8,316 nt of DNA from JAMORN01 sp027063545 [NCBI: bacterium] (lineage in GTDB: Bacteria > JAMORN01). The translations under genes and the position numbers were made by a program. How positions within the stretch are numbered: position 1 is the stretch's first letter; the number at the start of each line of letters is the position of its first letter. A model generated the notes under the pieces. It worked only from the letters and a program-made list of their open reading frames with translations. It was not told where the DNA came from and ran no database searches. This document shows positions 1 to 7,702 of this stretch, piece by piece. The stretch lies in NCBI GenBank assembly GCA_027063545.1, contig JAMORN010000121.1, positions 1 through 8,316 on the forward strand. Reading direction: 5' to 3'.

Positions 1-903
1 CTTTGCTCTATAAACTTTTAGATTATTTTCTGAAGCAATAAAATCAGAAAGCATTGATGTTGAAAGATTAACAACTATATCACTTCTCTTCTTATTTAAA
101 AAGCCTAAATAAGCTAAAGGAAGTGTGTACTCCTCACTTAAAACCCCAAGTTTTTTATCTACCAAAACAAGCCTATCACCATCTGGATCTAAAGCAAAAC
201 CTATATCAAGATCTTTTTCCCTTACTAAATTCTCTAAATCCCTTAATGAATCCTTTGTAGGCTCTGCCACTCTCCCAAAAAATCCTGTAATTTCAGTATT
301 AACCTCAAAAATACTCCAATCTAAATAATCCTCAAAAAACTCTCTCAAAAGAAAAACTCCTGAAGAATTTACTGTATCAATCCCTACTTTTAATTTTAGT
401 TCTTTAATTTTTTCTATATCAATAATTTTTGTTTTTATTATATTCTCTATATGATTCTTATTTGCCAAATTATACTTTTTATACCTCCCAAAACTATCAT
501 ATCTTTTGTACGAAATAGAAAACTCTTTATTCAACATTAAATTAATCTCATCTTGAGATAAAAACTCCCCATTTTTATTTAAAAACTTTAATGCATTCCA
601 TTCTATTGGATTATGACTTGATGTTATTATTATCCCTCCATCTGCCTTTAGTTTTTTTACATTAATCTCAACCGTTGGTGTAGTAACAAGGTCTAAATCA
701 ATTACATCAATGCCATAAAAATTTAATATAGAAATAACTAAATTCTTTATTGCCTCTCCTGTAATTCTAGAATCTCTACCTATAACAACAGTTTTTGGCT
801 GAATATAGTTTATATACTTCTTTAAATAATCTATTAAAACCTCTGGGGTTAAACTCTCTCCAACAATACCTCTCAATCCTGATACAGAAAACTTTAAACT
901 CAA
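1..903 (-). CDS. Phosphoglucosamine mutase / phosphohexomutase (GlmM/ManB superfamily), C-terminus beyond window
   Basis: This is an alpha-D-phosphohexomutase, which moves a phosphate between C6 and C1 of a hexose or hexosamine phosphate in the cytoplasm. The 301 codons visible are about two thirds of the usual 440-460 residues; the left window edge cuts the rest. Residues 8-15 read SGLRGIVG, the usual N-terminal loop. The catalytic phosphoserine loop is TSSHNP (94-99, Ser96 as phosphoserine). The metal-binding loop is DPDGDR (239-244). The stretch after the serine loop, WNALKF, resembles GlmM-like mutases of Bacteroidetes type more than E. coli GlmM, so glucosamine-6-phosphate is my favoured substrate, with mannose or glucose phosphate possible. 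I chose TTG at 903-901 as start: an in-frame stop lies at 930-928, no ATG lies between, and AAGGAG sits 6 bases upstream. The gene follows icd by 11 bases, so it is probably cotranscribed. The family is sure, the exact substrate is not. Confidence 0.88.
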   Translation of the reverse strand, partial: MSLKFSVSGLRGIVGESLTPEVLIDYLKKYINYIQPKTVVIGRDSRITGEAIKNLVISILNFYGIDVIDLDLVTTPTVEINVKKLKADGGIIITSSHNPIEWNALKFLNKNGEFLSQDEINLMLNKEFSISYKRYDSFGRYKKYNLANKNHIENIIKTKIIDIEKIKELKLKVGIDTVNSSGVFLLREFFEDYLDWSIFEVNTEITGFFGRVAEPTKDSLRDLENLVREKDLDIGFALDPDGDRLVLVDKKLGVLSEEYTLPLAYLGFLNKKRSDIVVNLSTSMLSDFIASENNLKVYRAK

Positions 904-909
904 AAAACT

Positions 910-915
910 CTCCTT
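910..915 (-). promoter_or_regulatory. Shine-Dalgarno (AAGGAG) that fixes the TTG start of the mutase
   Basis: On the minus strand AAGGAG covers 915-910 and ends 6 bases before TTG at 903-901. Its first base is the last base of the icd stop codon (TAA, 917-915), so ribosomes ending icd stand on this site. This favours coupled translation and supports TTG as start, since no ATG is available in this frame before the motif-bearing N-terminus. Confidence 0.75.
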
Positions 916-2165
916 TATTCTAAAAATTTATCCATATTTTCAACAATCTTTTTAGCAAACTCAGATGTCTTTACAGTTGTTGCCCCCTCCATTTGTCTTG
1001 CTAAATCATAAGTTACATACTTAGATTTTATTGTATCTTCCATTGCCTTATATATAAGATTAGCAGCCTCATACCATCCAATATGCTCAAGCATCATAAC
1101 ACCTGAGAGTATCAAAGAACCAGGATTTACCTTATCCTGCCCTGCATATTTTGGAGCCGTTCCATGGGTTGCCTCAAATAAGGCTACCTCATCTGAGATA
1201 TTAGAACCTGGTGCCATTCCAAGACCACCAACCTGTGCTGCTAAAGCATCAGAAATATAATCCCCATTTAAGTTGGTTGTTATAATTATATCGTATTCAT
1301 CAGGTCTTATAAGTATTTGCTGAAACATAGCATCTGCTATTCTATTTTTTATTAAAATTTTTCCTTCTGGAACTTCTGCTCCGTTTAAATCTTCTTCAAA
1401 AACAACTACATCAGAAAACTCATCTCTTGCAACCTCATAACACCAATTTTTAAAATATCCTTCTGTATATTTCATTATATTACCTTTATGCATAACTGTT
1501 ATTGAACGCCTTTTATTCTTGATAGCATACTTTATTGCCATTCTCATAAGCCTTTTGGTCGCAAACTCAGATATTGGCTTTAATCCCAAGGAAGCATCTT
1601 CTCTTAATTCTATATTAAACTCCTTCTTTAAAAACTCTTTTATCTTTTTTAAATCCTCATCATCTTTATCCCACTCAATTCCTGCATAAACATCCTCTGT
1701 ATTTTCTCTGAAAACTACCATATTAACCTTTTCTGGATGCTTTACCGGTGCTCCAACACCTTCAAAATATCTTACAGGTCTTATACAGGCGTATAAATCA
1801 AGAACCTGTCTTAGTGTTACATTTAGCGATCTAATTCCTCCGCCAACTGGGGTTGTTAAAGGTCCTTTTATTGCTACTTTGAAATATCTTATTGCTTCAA
1901 AAGTTTCATCTAAAATCCATTCTCCTGTTTTATTATAACACTTCTCTCCCGCAAAAATCTCCATCCATTTGATACCTTTTTTCCCTCCATAGGCCTTTTC
2001 AACAGCACTATCTAATACTAACTTTGTTGCTCTCCATATATCTGGACCAATACCATCTCCTTCTATAAAAGGAATTATAGGCTTATCAGGAACCTTTAAC
2101 TCTCCGTTTTCTACCTCTATTACTTCTCCATCATTTGGAATCTGAGAATATTTTAACTCTATCAT
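915..2165 (-). CDS. icd: Isocitrate dehydrogenase, NADP-dependent
   Basis: Icd oxidatively decarboxylates isocitrate to 2-oxoglutarate in the TCA cycle, making NADPH. From the start at 2165 the protein has 416 residues, matching E. coli Icd. Substrate residues are visible in the loop [13 protein letters not shown] (Ser113, Asn115, Arg119), at Arg129, Arg153 and Tyr160, with Lys227 opposite. Metal ligands lie in IADA (Asp278) and NGDYISD (Asp302, Asp306). The cofactor site has Lys339, Tyr340 and Val346 in the segment [10 protein letters not shown], plus Tyr386 and Arg390 in TYDLAR. These equal the residues known to give NADP preference in E. coli; NAD-type enzymes differ here. An in-frame ATG at 2180 would add five residues but has no Shine-Dalgarno, whereas GGAGAGG precedes the ATG at 2165. 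The gene starts one base after the aconitase stop, so the two are surely cotranscribed. Confidence 0.97.
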   Translation of the reverse strand: MIELKYSQIPNDGEVIEVENGELKVPDKPIIPFIEGDGIGPDIWRATKLVLDSAVEKAYGGKKGIKWMEIFAGEKCYNKTGEWILDETFEAIRYFKVAIKGPLTTPVGGGIRSLNVTLRQVLDLYACIRPVRYFEGVGAPVKHPEKVNMVVFRENTEDVYAGIEWDKDDEDLKKIKEFLKKEFNIELREDASLGLKPISEFATKRLMRMAIKYAIKNKRRSITVMHKGNIMKYTEGYFKNWCYEVARDEFSDVVVFEEDLNGAEVPEGKILIKNRIADAMFQQILIRPDEYDIIITTNLNGDYISDALAAQVGGLGMAPGSNISDEVALFEATHGTAPKYAGQDKVNPGSLILSGVMMLEHIGWYEAANLIYKAMEDTIKSKYVTYDLARQMEGATTVKTSEFAKKIVENMDKFLE

Positions 2166-2166
2166 A

Positions 2167-4791
2167 CTATACCTCTCCATTTTTTATTTTATTTAATACA
2201 TAAACCAAAATTCCACCTGCTTTATAATACTCTACCTCTACTTCTGTATCAAGCCTTGCTTTTACATTAAATACTATTTCTCTTCCGTCTTTCTTTACCC
2301 CTCTAACTTTTAAAATCTTTCCTGGCTCTATATCTTCTATTCCTTCTATATAATACTCCTCTTTACCGTCTAAACCTAAACTTCCATAATTCTCTCCATT
2401 AATAAACTCAAGTGGAAGAACACCCATTCCTATTAAATTACTTCTATGAATCCTTTCAAAAGACTCTGCAATCACTGCCTTTATTCCCAATAACATTGTA
2501 CCTTTTGCTGCCCAATCACGAGAAGAACCTGTTCCGTATTCCTTTCCTGCTAAAACTATTAAAGGAATACCCTCTTTTTGATACTCTACTGCAGCCTCAT
2601 AAACTGTCATCTCTTTACCTTCTGGTAGTTTTAGAGTATATCCCCCTTCCTTTGGAGCAACAAGTTTATTCTTTATTCTTACATTTGCAAATGTACCCCT
2701 TACCATTACCTCATGATTTCCTCTTCGTGATCCATAAGAATTAAAATCTTTAGGATCAACACCATTTTCTATTAAATATCTTCCTGCTGGAGAATCTTTA
2801 GGTATAGCCCCTGCTGGAGATATATGATCTGTTGTTACACTATCACCTAATACTAATAACACTCTTGCCTTTTTTATATTCTTTACGTTATAATCTCTAT
2901 CCATTATGTCAAAAAATGGAACCCTCTTTATATAGGTAGATTTCTTATCCCAATCATAGGTATCACCCTCTGGGACATCAAGTTCTTGCCAATGATGTGT
3001 TCCTTCTAAAATCTTTTCATACTTCTCTTTGAAATACTCTTTTTTCAATGCTAAAGAAAGATACTCTTTTATCTCCTCCATTGAAGGCCATATATCCTTT
3101 AAATAGACAGGGTTTCCATCTTTATCCTCTCCTATCGGTTCACTATCAAAATCAATATTAATTCTTCCTGCTAAGGCAAAAGCCACAACAAGAATAGGCG
3201 AGGCTAAAAAGTTTGTTTTTACCTTGGAATGAATTCTTGCTTCAAAATTTCTATTTCCAGAAAGAACAGAACTTACTACCAATGAATTCTCATCTATTGC
3301 TTTTTCTATATCCTCTGCTATTGGCCCACTATTTCCTATACATGTTAAACAACCATAACCTACAATATTAAATCCTAACTTCTCTAAGTAAGAAAGAAGA
3401 TTTGCCTCTTTTAAATATTTTTCAACAACCCTAGAACCAGGTCCAAGTGATGTTTTTACATAACTTTTTACCTTAAGTCCCTTTTCTACAGCCTTCTTTG
3501 CTAAAATACCTGCGCCTATCAATAAGGTTGGATTTGATGTATTTGTACATGATGTGATTGATGCAATAACAATAGAACCATCTTTTAAAGTCTCTCTCCT
3601 TCTCTCTAACTTCACCTCTCTTATCTTTTCCACATTAAACTTTTTTAATATTTCCTTCTCAAACTTTTCCTTTAAATTCTTTAAAACAATTCTATCCTGG
3701 GGCCTTGATGGTCCTGCAACTGCTGGTTCAATTCTGCTTAAATCAACCTCTATCACCTTATTATATTCCCTTTTCTCATCATTACCATCATAAAATAGAC
3801 CATTCTGCTTAGTATAAGCCTCAACAATCTCAGCAATATCATCTCTTGCAGTTAATCTCAAGAAATTAATTGTCTCTTCATCAACTGGACAATAACCTGC
3901 TGTTGCTCCATATTCTGGAGCCATATTTGCTAAAATTGCTCTATCTGGTAAAGAGAGTTTTTTATAACCCTCTCCAAAATACTCAACAAACTTCTCAACA
4001 ACACCCTCTTTTCTTAAAAGTTCAACTATATATAAAACTAAATCTGTTGGGGTAACCCCTTCTTTTAACTCTCCAACAAGTTTTACACCAACAACCTGAG
4101 GAAGTTTCATATAATAAGGCTGGCCTAACATAACAGCTTCTGCCTCAATTCCACCAACACCCCAACCTAAAACACCTATACCATTTATCATTGTGGTATG
4201 AGAATCTGTCCCTATTACTGTATCTGGATATAATACCCCATCCTTTTCTCTAACAACCTTTGCAATATATTCAAGGTTAATCTGGTGTATAATACCAGAG
4301 CCTGGTGGAAAAATTCTCATATTATTAAAGGCTTTTTGTGCCCATTTTAGAAGTCTATATCTTTCACTATTTCTCTCAAACTCTTTATCCATGTTCTTTT
4401 CTAAGGCATCATTTGTCCCGTAGAAATCAACCTGAACAGAGTGATCTATTATTAAATCAACATCAACTAGAGGATTTACTTTTTTAGGATCTCCTCCTAA
4501 CTCTTTAATTTTATCACGAGCAGAAGCCAAATCAACAACTGCTGGCACACCTGTAAAATCCTGCATTATTACCCTTGCTGGATAAAATGGGATCTCAACA
4601 ACCTTATTAAAATTTTTATCAAAACCTAAAACCTCATTTATATGCTCTTTTTTTACAATTCTATCATCATACTTTCTCAATAAATTTTCCAATAAAACCC
4701 TAATTGAAAATGGAAGTTTTTCTATATTATAGTCCTTTATGGAATAATAAGTATAACTTTTATTACCTATTGAAATATTCTTTTTCTTCAT
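2167..4791 (-). CDS. acnA: Aconitate hydratase, AcnA/IRP1 type
   Basis: Aconitase isomerises citrate to isocitrate through cis-aconitate using a [4Fe-4S] cluster. The 874 residues are close to full length for the AcnA type (E. coli AcnA is 891). Domains 1-3 show [18 protein letters not shown] (76-93), [20 protein letters not shown] (194-213) and [12 protein letters not shown] (296-307). Cluster ligands are Cys415 in [11 protein letters not shown] and Cys481 and Cys484 in [13 protein letters not shown]. Active-site arginines lie in SGNRNFEAR (511-519). The swivel domain (about 640-870) begins [20 protein letters not shown] and includes [12 protein letters not shown] and [12 protein letters not shown] (749-760). 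The domain order is that of AcnA/IRP1, not AcnB. AGGGAGG lies 10 bases before the ATG. The gene starts 22 bases after the lipoprotein gene and leads directly into icd, so citrate is processed to 2-oxoglutarate from one transcript. A role in RNA binding is known for some relatives but cannot be judged here. Confidence 0.97.
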   Translation of the reverse strand: MKKKNISIGNKSYTYYSIKDYNIEKLPFSIRVLLENLLRKYDDRIVKKEHINEVLGFDKNFNKVVEIPFYPARVIMQDFTGVPAVVDLASARDKIKELGGDPKKVNPLVDVDLIIDHSVQVDFYGTNDALEKNMDKEFERNSERYRLLKWAQKAFNNMRIFPPGSGIIHQINLEYIAKVVREKDGVLYPDTVIGTDSHTTMINGIGVLGWGVGGIEAEAVMLGQPYYMKLPQVVGVKLVGELKEGVTPTDLVLYIVELLRKEGVVEKFVEYFGEGYKKLSLPDRAILANMAPEYGATAGYCPVDEETINFLRLTARDDIAEIVEAYTKQNGLFYDGNDEKREYNKVIEVDLSRIEPAVAGPSRPQDRIVLKNLKEKFEKEILKKFNVEKIREVKLERRRETLKDGSIVIASITSCTNTSNPTLLIGAGILAKKAVEKGLKVKSYVKTSLGPGSRVVEKYLKEANLLSYLEKLGFNIVGYGCLTCIGNSGPIAEDIEKAIDENSLVVSSVLSGNRNFEARIHSKVKTNFLASPILVVAFALAGRINIDFDSEPIGEDKDGNPVYLKDIWPSMEEIKEYLSLALKKEYFKEKYEKILEGTHHWQELDVPEGDTYDWDKKSTYIKRVPFFDIMDRDYNVKNIKKARVLLVLGDSVTTDHISPAGAIPKDSPAGRYLIENGVDPKDFNSYGSRRGNHEVMVRGTFANVRIKNKLVAPKEGGYTLKLPEGKEMTVYEAAVEYQKEGIPLIVLAGKEYGTGSSRDWAAKGTMLLGIKAVIAESFERIHRSNLIGMGVLPLEFINGENYGSLGLDGKEEYYIEGIEDIEPGKILKVRGVKKDGREIVFNVKARLDTEVEVEYYKAGGILVYVLNKIKNGEV
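2172..2178 (-). promoter_or_regulatory. Shine-Dalgarno (GGAGAGG) within the end of acn, deciding the icd start
   Basis: GGAGAGG on the minus strand lies in the last sense codons of aconitase (Gly-Glu-Val) and ends 6 bases before ATG at 2165. The junction reads TAGTATG, with one base between the acn stop and the icd start. The alternative ATG at 2180 overlaps acn by 14 bases and is preceded only by an A/T run, so the downstream start is preferred. Confidence 0.7.
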
Positions 4792-4813
4792 ATCAATCTA
4801 GCCTCCCTGTATA

Positions 4814-5950
4814 TTATAAATTCTTAACATAATTATAAACTGGCAATTCTGTTTTAATATATGCTTTTAAAATTCCATTTAAATCAAAAATATATATACC
4901 GCTGTTACCTTCGCTATCTGTACCACCTGTAATAATATAAGAATCAAAAAGTTTTAAACTAGTAATACTATAATCTAAACTTGTGATAACATTAAGTTTC
5001 CCATCAGAAATTTTGGCAATTCTACCAGAAAAGCCTGTAGATGTCCAATTACCAACAATTGTATATATATTCCCTTCAGCATCTATATCCAAAAATTTTA
5101 CATTTATACTATTATTTTCATCATCTTTATACACAATCTCAACACTATCTGTTTGAGGATCAAATCTTAAAATACCTCCATCACCTCCTAAAAGATAACT
5201 TCCTACACAAATAAAGTAGTATTTATTATCATACTCAATAAAATCACTTACAGGATTGTTTATTGGTAATTGTATGGTATCTACTACTTTCAACGTTTTT
5301 AAATCTATTTTTAATATTTCACTAGGCTTTTCTGATACCCATGTAGTATCATTTAAATTTTGTAATGTAATATAATAATAATCACCATACACAAATCCAT
5401 GATCTGGATCTGGATTGAAATTATATACTAAAGAAATAGTATCCATTAAAGACATATCATCCATTCTATAAAAAGCAATTTCTCCTTTATTATACATAGG
5501 TATAATTAAAGTATTATTATAAATATCTAAATCATAAGGATTATTATAATTAGATAAAGATAACTCTTCTATCTCAGAAAGTGTGTCTCCTTTAATTTTA
5601 AACTTCATTAATGTTGCTGGTGATTCCATATTTCTATTTAGAATAATAAGTAAAGAATCTATTCTGTACCCTATAGGATCTCCAGATAACTTTATTCCAT
5701 AACTAAAACCTGATAAAGAAGTATCTTCTATTATTTTAAACAAAAGCCCTGTTGAATAATCTGTTAAAACAACATATAATTCCTTTTTTTTAACATTATC
5801 TAAATCTTGCATATTTAGATTTACGGTATCTAAGGTAGAATCTTCTCCCGCTACTGGATTTGTATTATCTTCTGAAGATGAACACGAAAATATAGTAGAG
5901 TTTATTAAATATAAAATTAATATAAATAAAACCCAACTAAATCTTTTCAT
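4814..5950 (-). CDS. Predicted lipoprotein with about seven beta-propeller-like repeats, function unknown
   Basis: I do not recognise a named family. Residues 1-22 form a signal peptide (Lys-Arg, then a hydrophobic stretch 6-21) ending in a lipobox-like IFSC, with Cys23 as the lipidated residue. An acidic, Ser/Asn-rich linker follows (24-52). The rest resembles seven tandem units of about 30-45 residues, each a few beta strands with an aromatic-rich centre and often an Ile/Phe-Asp-Leu turn: about 55-84, 96-130, 139-174, 184-228, 235-274, 284-325 and 331-367. EILKIDLKTLKVVDTIQL (211-228) is typical of YncE-like or surface-layer propellers. I infer a membrane-anchored seven-bladed propeller facing the periplasm or cell surface, with no visible enzyme motif. 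AAGGAGGT lies 4 bases before the ATG. The gene precedes acn by 22 bases with no terminator, so it may be expressed with the TCA genes despite no obvious link in function. Confidence 0.85.
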   Translation of the reverse strand: MKRFSWVLFILILYLINSTIFSCSSSEDNTNPVAGEDSTLDTVNLNMQDLDNVKKKELYVVLTDYSTGLLFKIIEDTSLSGFSYGIKLSGDPIGYRIDSLLIILNRNMESPATLMKFKIKGDTLSEIEELSLSNYNNPYDLDIYNNTLIIPMYNKGEIAFYRMDDMSLMDTISLVYNFNPDPDHGFVYGDYYYITLQNLNDTTWVSEKPSEILKIDLKTLKVVDTIQLPINNPVSDFIEYDNKYYFICVGSYLLGGDGGILRFDPQTDSVEIVYKDDENNSINVKFLDIDAEGNIYTIVGNWTSTGFSGRIAKISDGKLNVITSLDYSITSLKLFDSYIITGGTDSEGNSGIYIFDLNGILKAYIKTELPVYNYVKNL

Positions 5951-5968
5951 ATATACCTCCTTATTTGT

Positions 5969-6002
5969 TTTATTTTTTTAACTTTTTTCAAAAAAAAATA
6001 AA
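5969..6002. repeat. Perfect 11-bp A/T inverted repeat between the GT9 and lipoprotein genes
   Basis: The arms at 5969-5979 and 5992-6002 are perfect inverted copies made only of A and T, around a 12-base loop. It begins 2 bases after the stop codon of the GT9 gene and lies 7 bases upstream of the lipoprotein Shine-Dalgarno. An all-A/T stem is weak, so it could be a poor terminator, an A/T-rich upstream element for the next promoter, or chance in an A/T-rich spacer. TTGAAA on the minus strand at 5991-5986 could serve as a -35 box, but no convincing -10 box follows. Confidence 0.35.
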
Positions 6003-6003
6003 T

Positions 6004-6951
6004 TTAATAACCTATAATCTCAAATATCTTTTCTACTATTTGAGAAATACTATAACTATCAAAACATCTATAATCTCCATATTTACAACTTTTTTCTCCA
6101 TGTAAGGAGCAAGGTGAACATTTTAAATTACTATAAAAATTATATCCATTTAATACTTTAAAACCTAAATCCGGATGCGTCGGACCCCATAATGTTATTG
6201 TATAAATTCCTAAAGCTTCAGATAAATGTTTTACCCCACTATCAGAGGTAATAACTATTTTTGCTGAAGAAATCACTTGTGAAAAATCTAAAATATCCTT
6301 TATAATATATTTCTTTTCGTTTTTAAAGTAGCAATCTTCTACTATTTTTATTTCTGTTTCTATACCTGATATTAAAATATTCTTTATTTCTCTATTTTTT
6401 AACTCCTTTATTATTCTTTCCCAATAGAAAAATGGATAGGTCTTTTGTCTTTTACTAGCAAATGGATGAATTAATACATCAATAGTTTTTAATATATTAT
6501 TATCTTTTAGTTGTAAATAAGGTCTTTTATATTTTTCTATATCATTATAATCAAATAAAATAAATCTTAAACTTTCAAAATATTTTTCTATAAGATGTTT
6601 ATTATCTGGATTCTTTTTAAATATATGTCTATATAATCTATTTGAATTATAAGTATAATATTTTAGAGGATATTTTAACCTAAATAAATATGTTTTTAAC
6701 TTCTTCTGTAAATCTATTATATAATCATATTGTTGAGTATGAATAATTTTAAAAAAAATTTTAAAAAAATCTTTTGTATCTTTAAAGTAAAAAACTTGGT
6801 TAATAAAATCTTGAATTTCAAATATTTTATAGTATTGCTTCTTAGTTAAAAAATCTACAATAAATCCTTTATCTGATAAATATTTCAGTAGAGAACTACT
6901 TAAAATCACATCTCCTAGGGCAGAATACCTTATAATTAGAACTTTTTTCAT
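6004..6951 (-). CDS. Glycosyltransferase family 9 (heptosyltransferase-like)
   Basis: GT9 enzymes transfer heptose or a related sugar from a nucleotide donor to lipopolysaccharide core or similar glycans at the cytoplasmic face of the inner membrane. The N-terminus IIRYSALGDVILSSSLL (6-22) is the family signature, with Asp14 in the place of the catalytic base of WaaC. IDLQKKL (79-85) matches the usual DLQ/DLH strand. The C-terminal donor domain has HPFASKRQKTYPFFYW (162-177), SDSGVKHLSEALG (236-248) and LWGPTHPDLGF (254-264). Four cysteines follow: 278, 281, 289 and 296. The length of 315 is normal. The start is set by the signature, which always begins at the very N-terminus; no Shine-Dalgarno is visible. 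Base composition is the most A/T-rich of the window (one line at 6601-6660 is 15% GC). The gene is 53 bases ahead of the lipoprotein gene, and cotranscription is possible. The sugar and acceptor cannot be told. Confidence 0.92.
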   Translation of the reverse strand: MKKVLIIRYSALGDVILSSSLLKYLSDKGFIVDFLTKKQYYKIFEIQDFINQVFYFKDTKDFFKIFFKIIHTQQYDYIIDLQKKLKTYLFRLKYPLKYYTYNSNRLYRHIFKKNPDNKHLIEKYFESLRFILFDYNDIEKYKRPYLQLKDNNILKTIDVLIHPFASKRQKTYPFFYWERIIKELKNREIKNILISGIETEIKIVEDCYFKNEKKYIIKDILDFSQVISSAKIVITSDSGVKHLSEALGIYTITLWGPTHPDLGFKVLNGYNFYSNLKCSPCSLHGEKSCKYGDYRCFDSYSISQIVEKIFEIIGY

Positions 6952-7003
6952 ATTTTTAAAATATCTTTTTTTTTTAATGTAAAATAGTTTATTTTATAGT
7001 TGT
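6952..7003. promoter_or_regulatory. Divergent intergenic spacer, probably holding both promoters
   Basis: The only divergent junction in the window is 52 bases long and almost all A/T, so promoters for the leftward GT9 gene and rightward rsmI should lie in or next to it. Candidate -10 boxes are TATAAA on the minus strand (6998-6993) and TAAAAT (6980-6985) or TATTTT (6990-6995) on the plus strand. None has a good -35 box at 16-18 bases, so I do not assign a promoter. Neither start codon has a Shine-Dalgarno. Confidence 0.5.
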
Positions 7004-7699
7004 ATGAAAGAAAAAAGAGAATATCAAGTATATATTGTAGGTACTCCAATAGGAAATATCGAAGATATTTCTATTAGAGCTGTTAATATATTAAAAAACG
7101 TTGATGAAATTTATTGTGAAGATACTAGGGTATCTAAAAAACTACTATCTTATTATGGAATAAATAAAAAATTATTCTCATATAATGACTTTAATGAAGA
7201 TAAAAAAAGTGAAGAAATTATAAAAAAAGTGAAATTAGGTAAAAAAATAGCTCTTATTTCAGATGCCGGAATGCCTGTTATATCAGACCCAGGATATAAA
7301 TTAGTAAAAAAAATGATTAAAGAAAATATTGAATATACAGTTGTTGGAAGTACTTCAGCACTTATTAATGCTTTAATCCTTTCAGGATTACCTCCAAATA
7401 ACTTTATGTTTGTAGGCTTTCTACCCAAGAAAAAAGGAAAAAGATTTGAAAAATTGAGTTACCTTTTATCTCTAAATACTACTATTATAATATATGAATC
7501 ACCTTATAGACTAGATTTATTAATAAAAGAATTGTATAACTTAAATAAAAATATTATTTTAGTAGTGGTAAAAGAGACAACAAAATTATTTGAAAAAGTT
7601 TATAGAGGCAAGGTTGTTGATTTTTTTGAAGGAAATATAAAAATAAAAAAAAAGGGAGAGTTTGTAGTTTTATTTAATCCTGAAATAGATGAAATATAA
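7004..7699 (+). CDS. rsmI: 16S rRNA (cytidine(1402)-2'-O)-methyltransferase
   Basis: RsmI uses S-adenosylmethionine to methylate the 2'-hydroxyl of C1402 in the decoding centre of 16S rRNA. It belongs to the tetrapyrrole methylase (SAM MTase class III) fold. Visible motifs in order are GTPIGNIEDIS (13-23), EDTR (39-42), SDAGMPVISDPG (86-97), GFLPKKKGKR (138-147), YESPYR (164-169), KETTKLFE (190-197) and the final KGEFVVLF (217-224). At 231 residues it stops just after this core and lacks the C-terminal domain of E. coli RsmI (286 residues), as many short homologues do. Two segments differ from E. coli: GSTSA (115-119) replaces PGPCA, and YNDFNE (60-65) replaces LHDHNE. The ATG at 7004 is the only sensible start, though no Shine-Dalgarno is seen. 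It is followed by hisB after 3 bases. Confidence 0.95.
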   Translation: MKEKREYQVYIVGTPIGNIEDISIRAVNILKNVDEIYCEDTRVSKKLLSYYGINKKLFSYNDFNEDKKSEEIIKKVKLGKKIALISDAGMPVISDPGYKLVKKMIKENIEYTVVGSTSALINALILSGLPPNNFMFVGFLPKKKGKRFEKLSYLLSLNTTIIIYESPYRLDLLIKELYNLNKNIILVVVKETTKLFEKVYRGKVVDFFEGNIKIKKKGEFVVLFNPEIDEI

Positions 7700-7702
7700 A
7701 CT

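Noticed and set aside
125-328. Open frame on the plus strand inside the mutase
   Set aside because: The opposite strand encodes the DPDGDR loop and the flanking mutase sequence here. The plus-strand product is low-complexity Ser/Lys-rich without a ribosome site.
2412-4055. Open frames on the plus strand at 2412-2744, 3554-3793 and 3870-4055
   Set aside because: They lie opposite aconitase, whose conserved motifs run through the whole region. Their products are Leu/Ser/Phe-rich with no motif or Shine-Dalgarno, as expected for antisense frames of an A/T-rich gene.
4792-4813. Possible terminator between the lipoprotein gene and acn
   Set aside because: The 22 bases hold the aconitase Shine-Dalgarno and show no stem followed by a T run.
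5986-5991. TTGAAA as -35 box of a lipoprotein-operon promoter
   Set aside because: At a 17-base spacing the -10 position reads ACAAAT, only three matches to consensus, and the spacer is mostly A and T, so such matches are expected by chance.
6952-7003. Riboswitch or histidine attenuator upstream of rsmI-hisB
   Set aside because: The spacer is 52 bases of nearly pure A/T, with no room for a structured leader and no run of His codons.
7153-7428. Open frame on the minus strand inside rsmI
   Set aside because: It is antisense to the conserved SDAG and GFLP motifs of RsmI and has no independent support.
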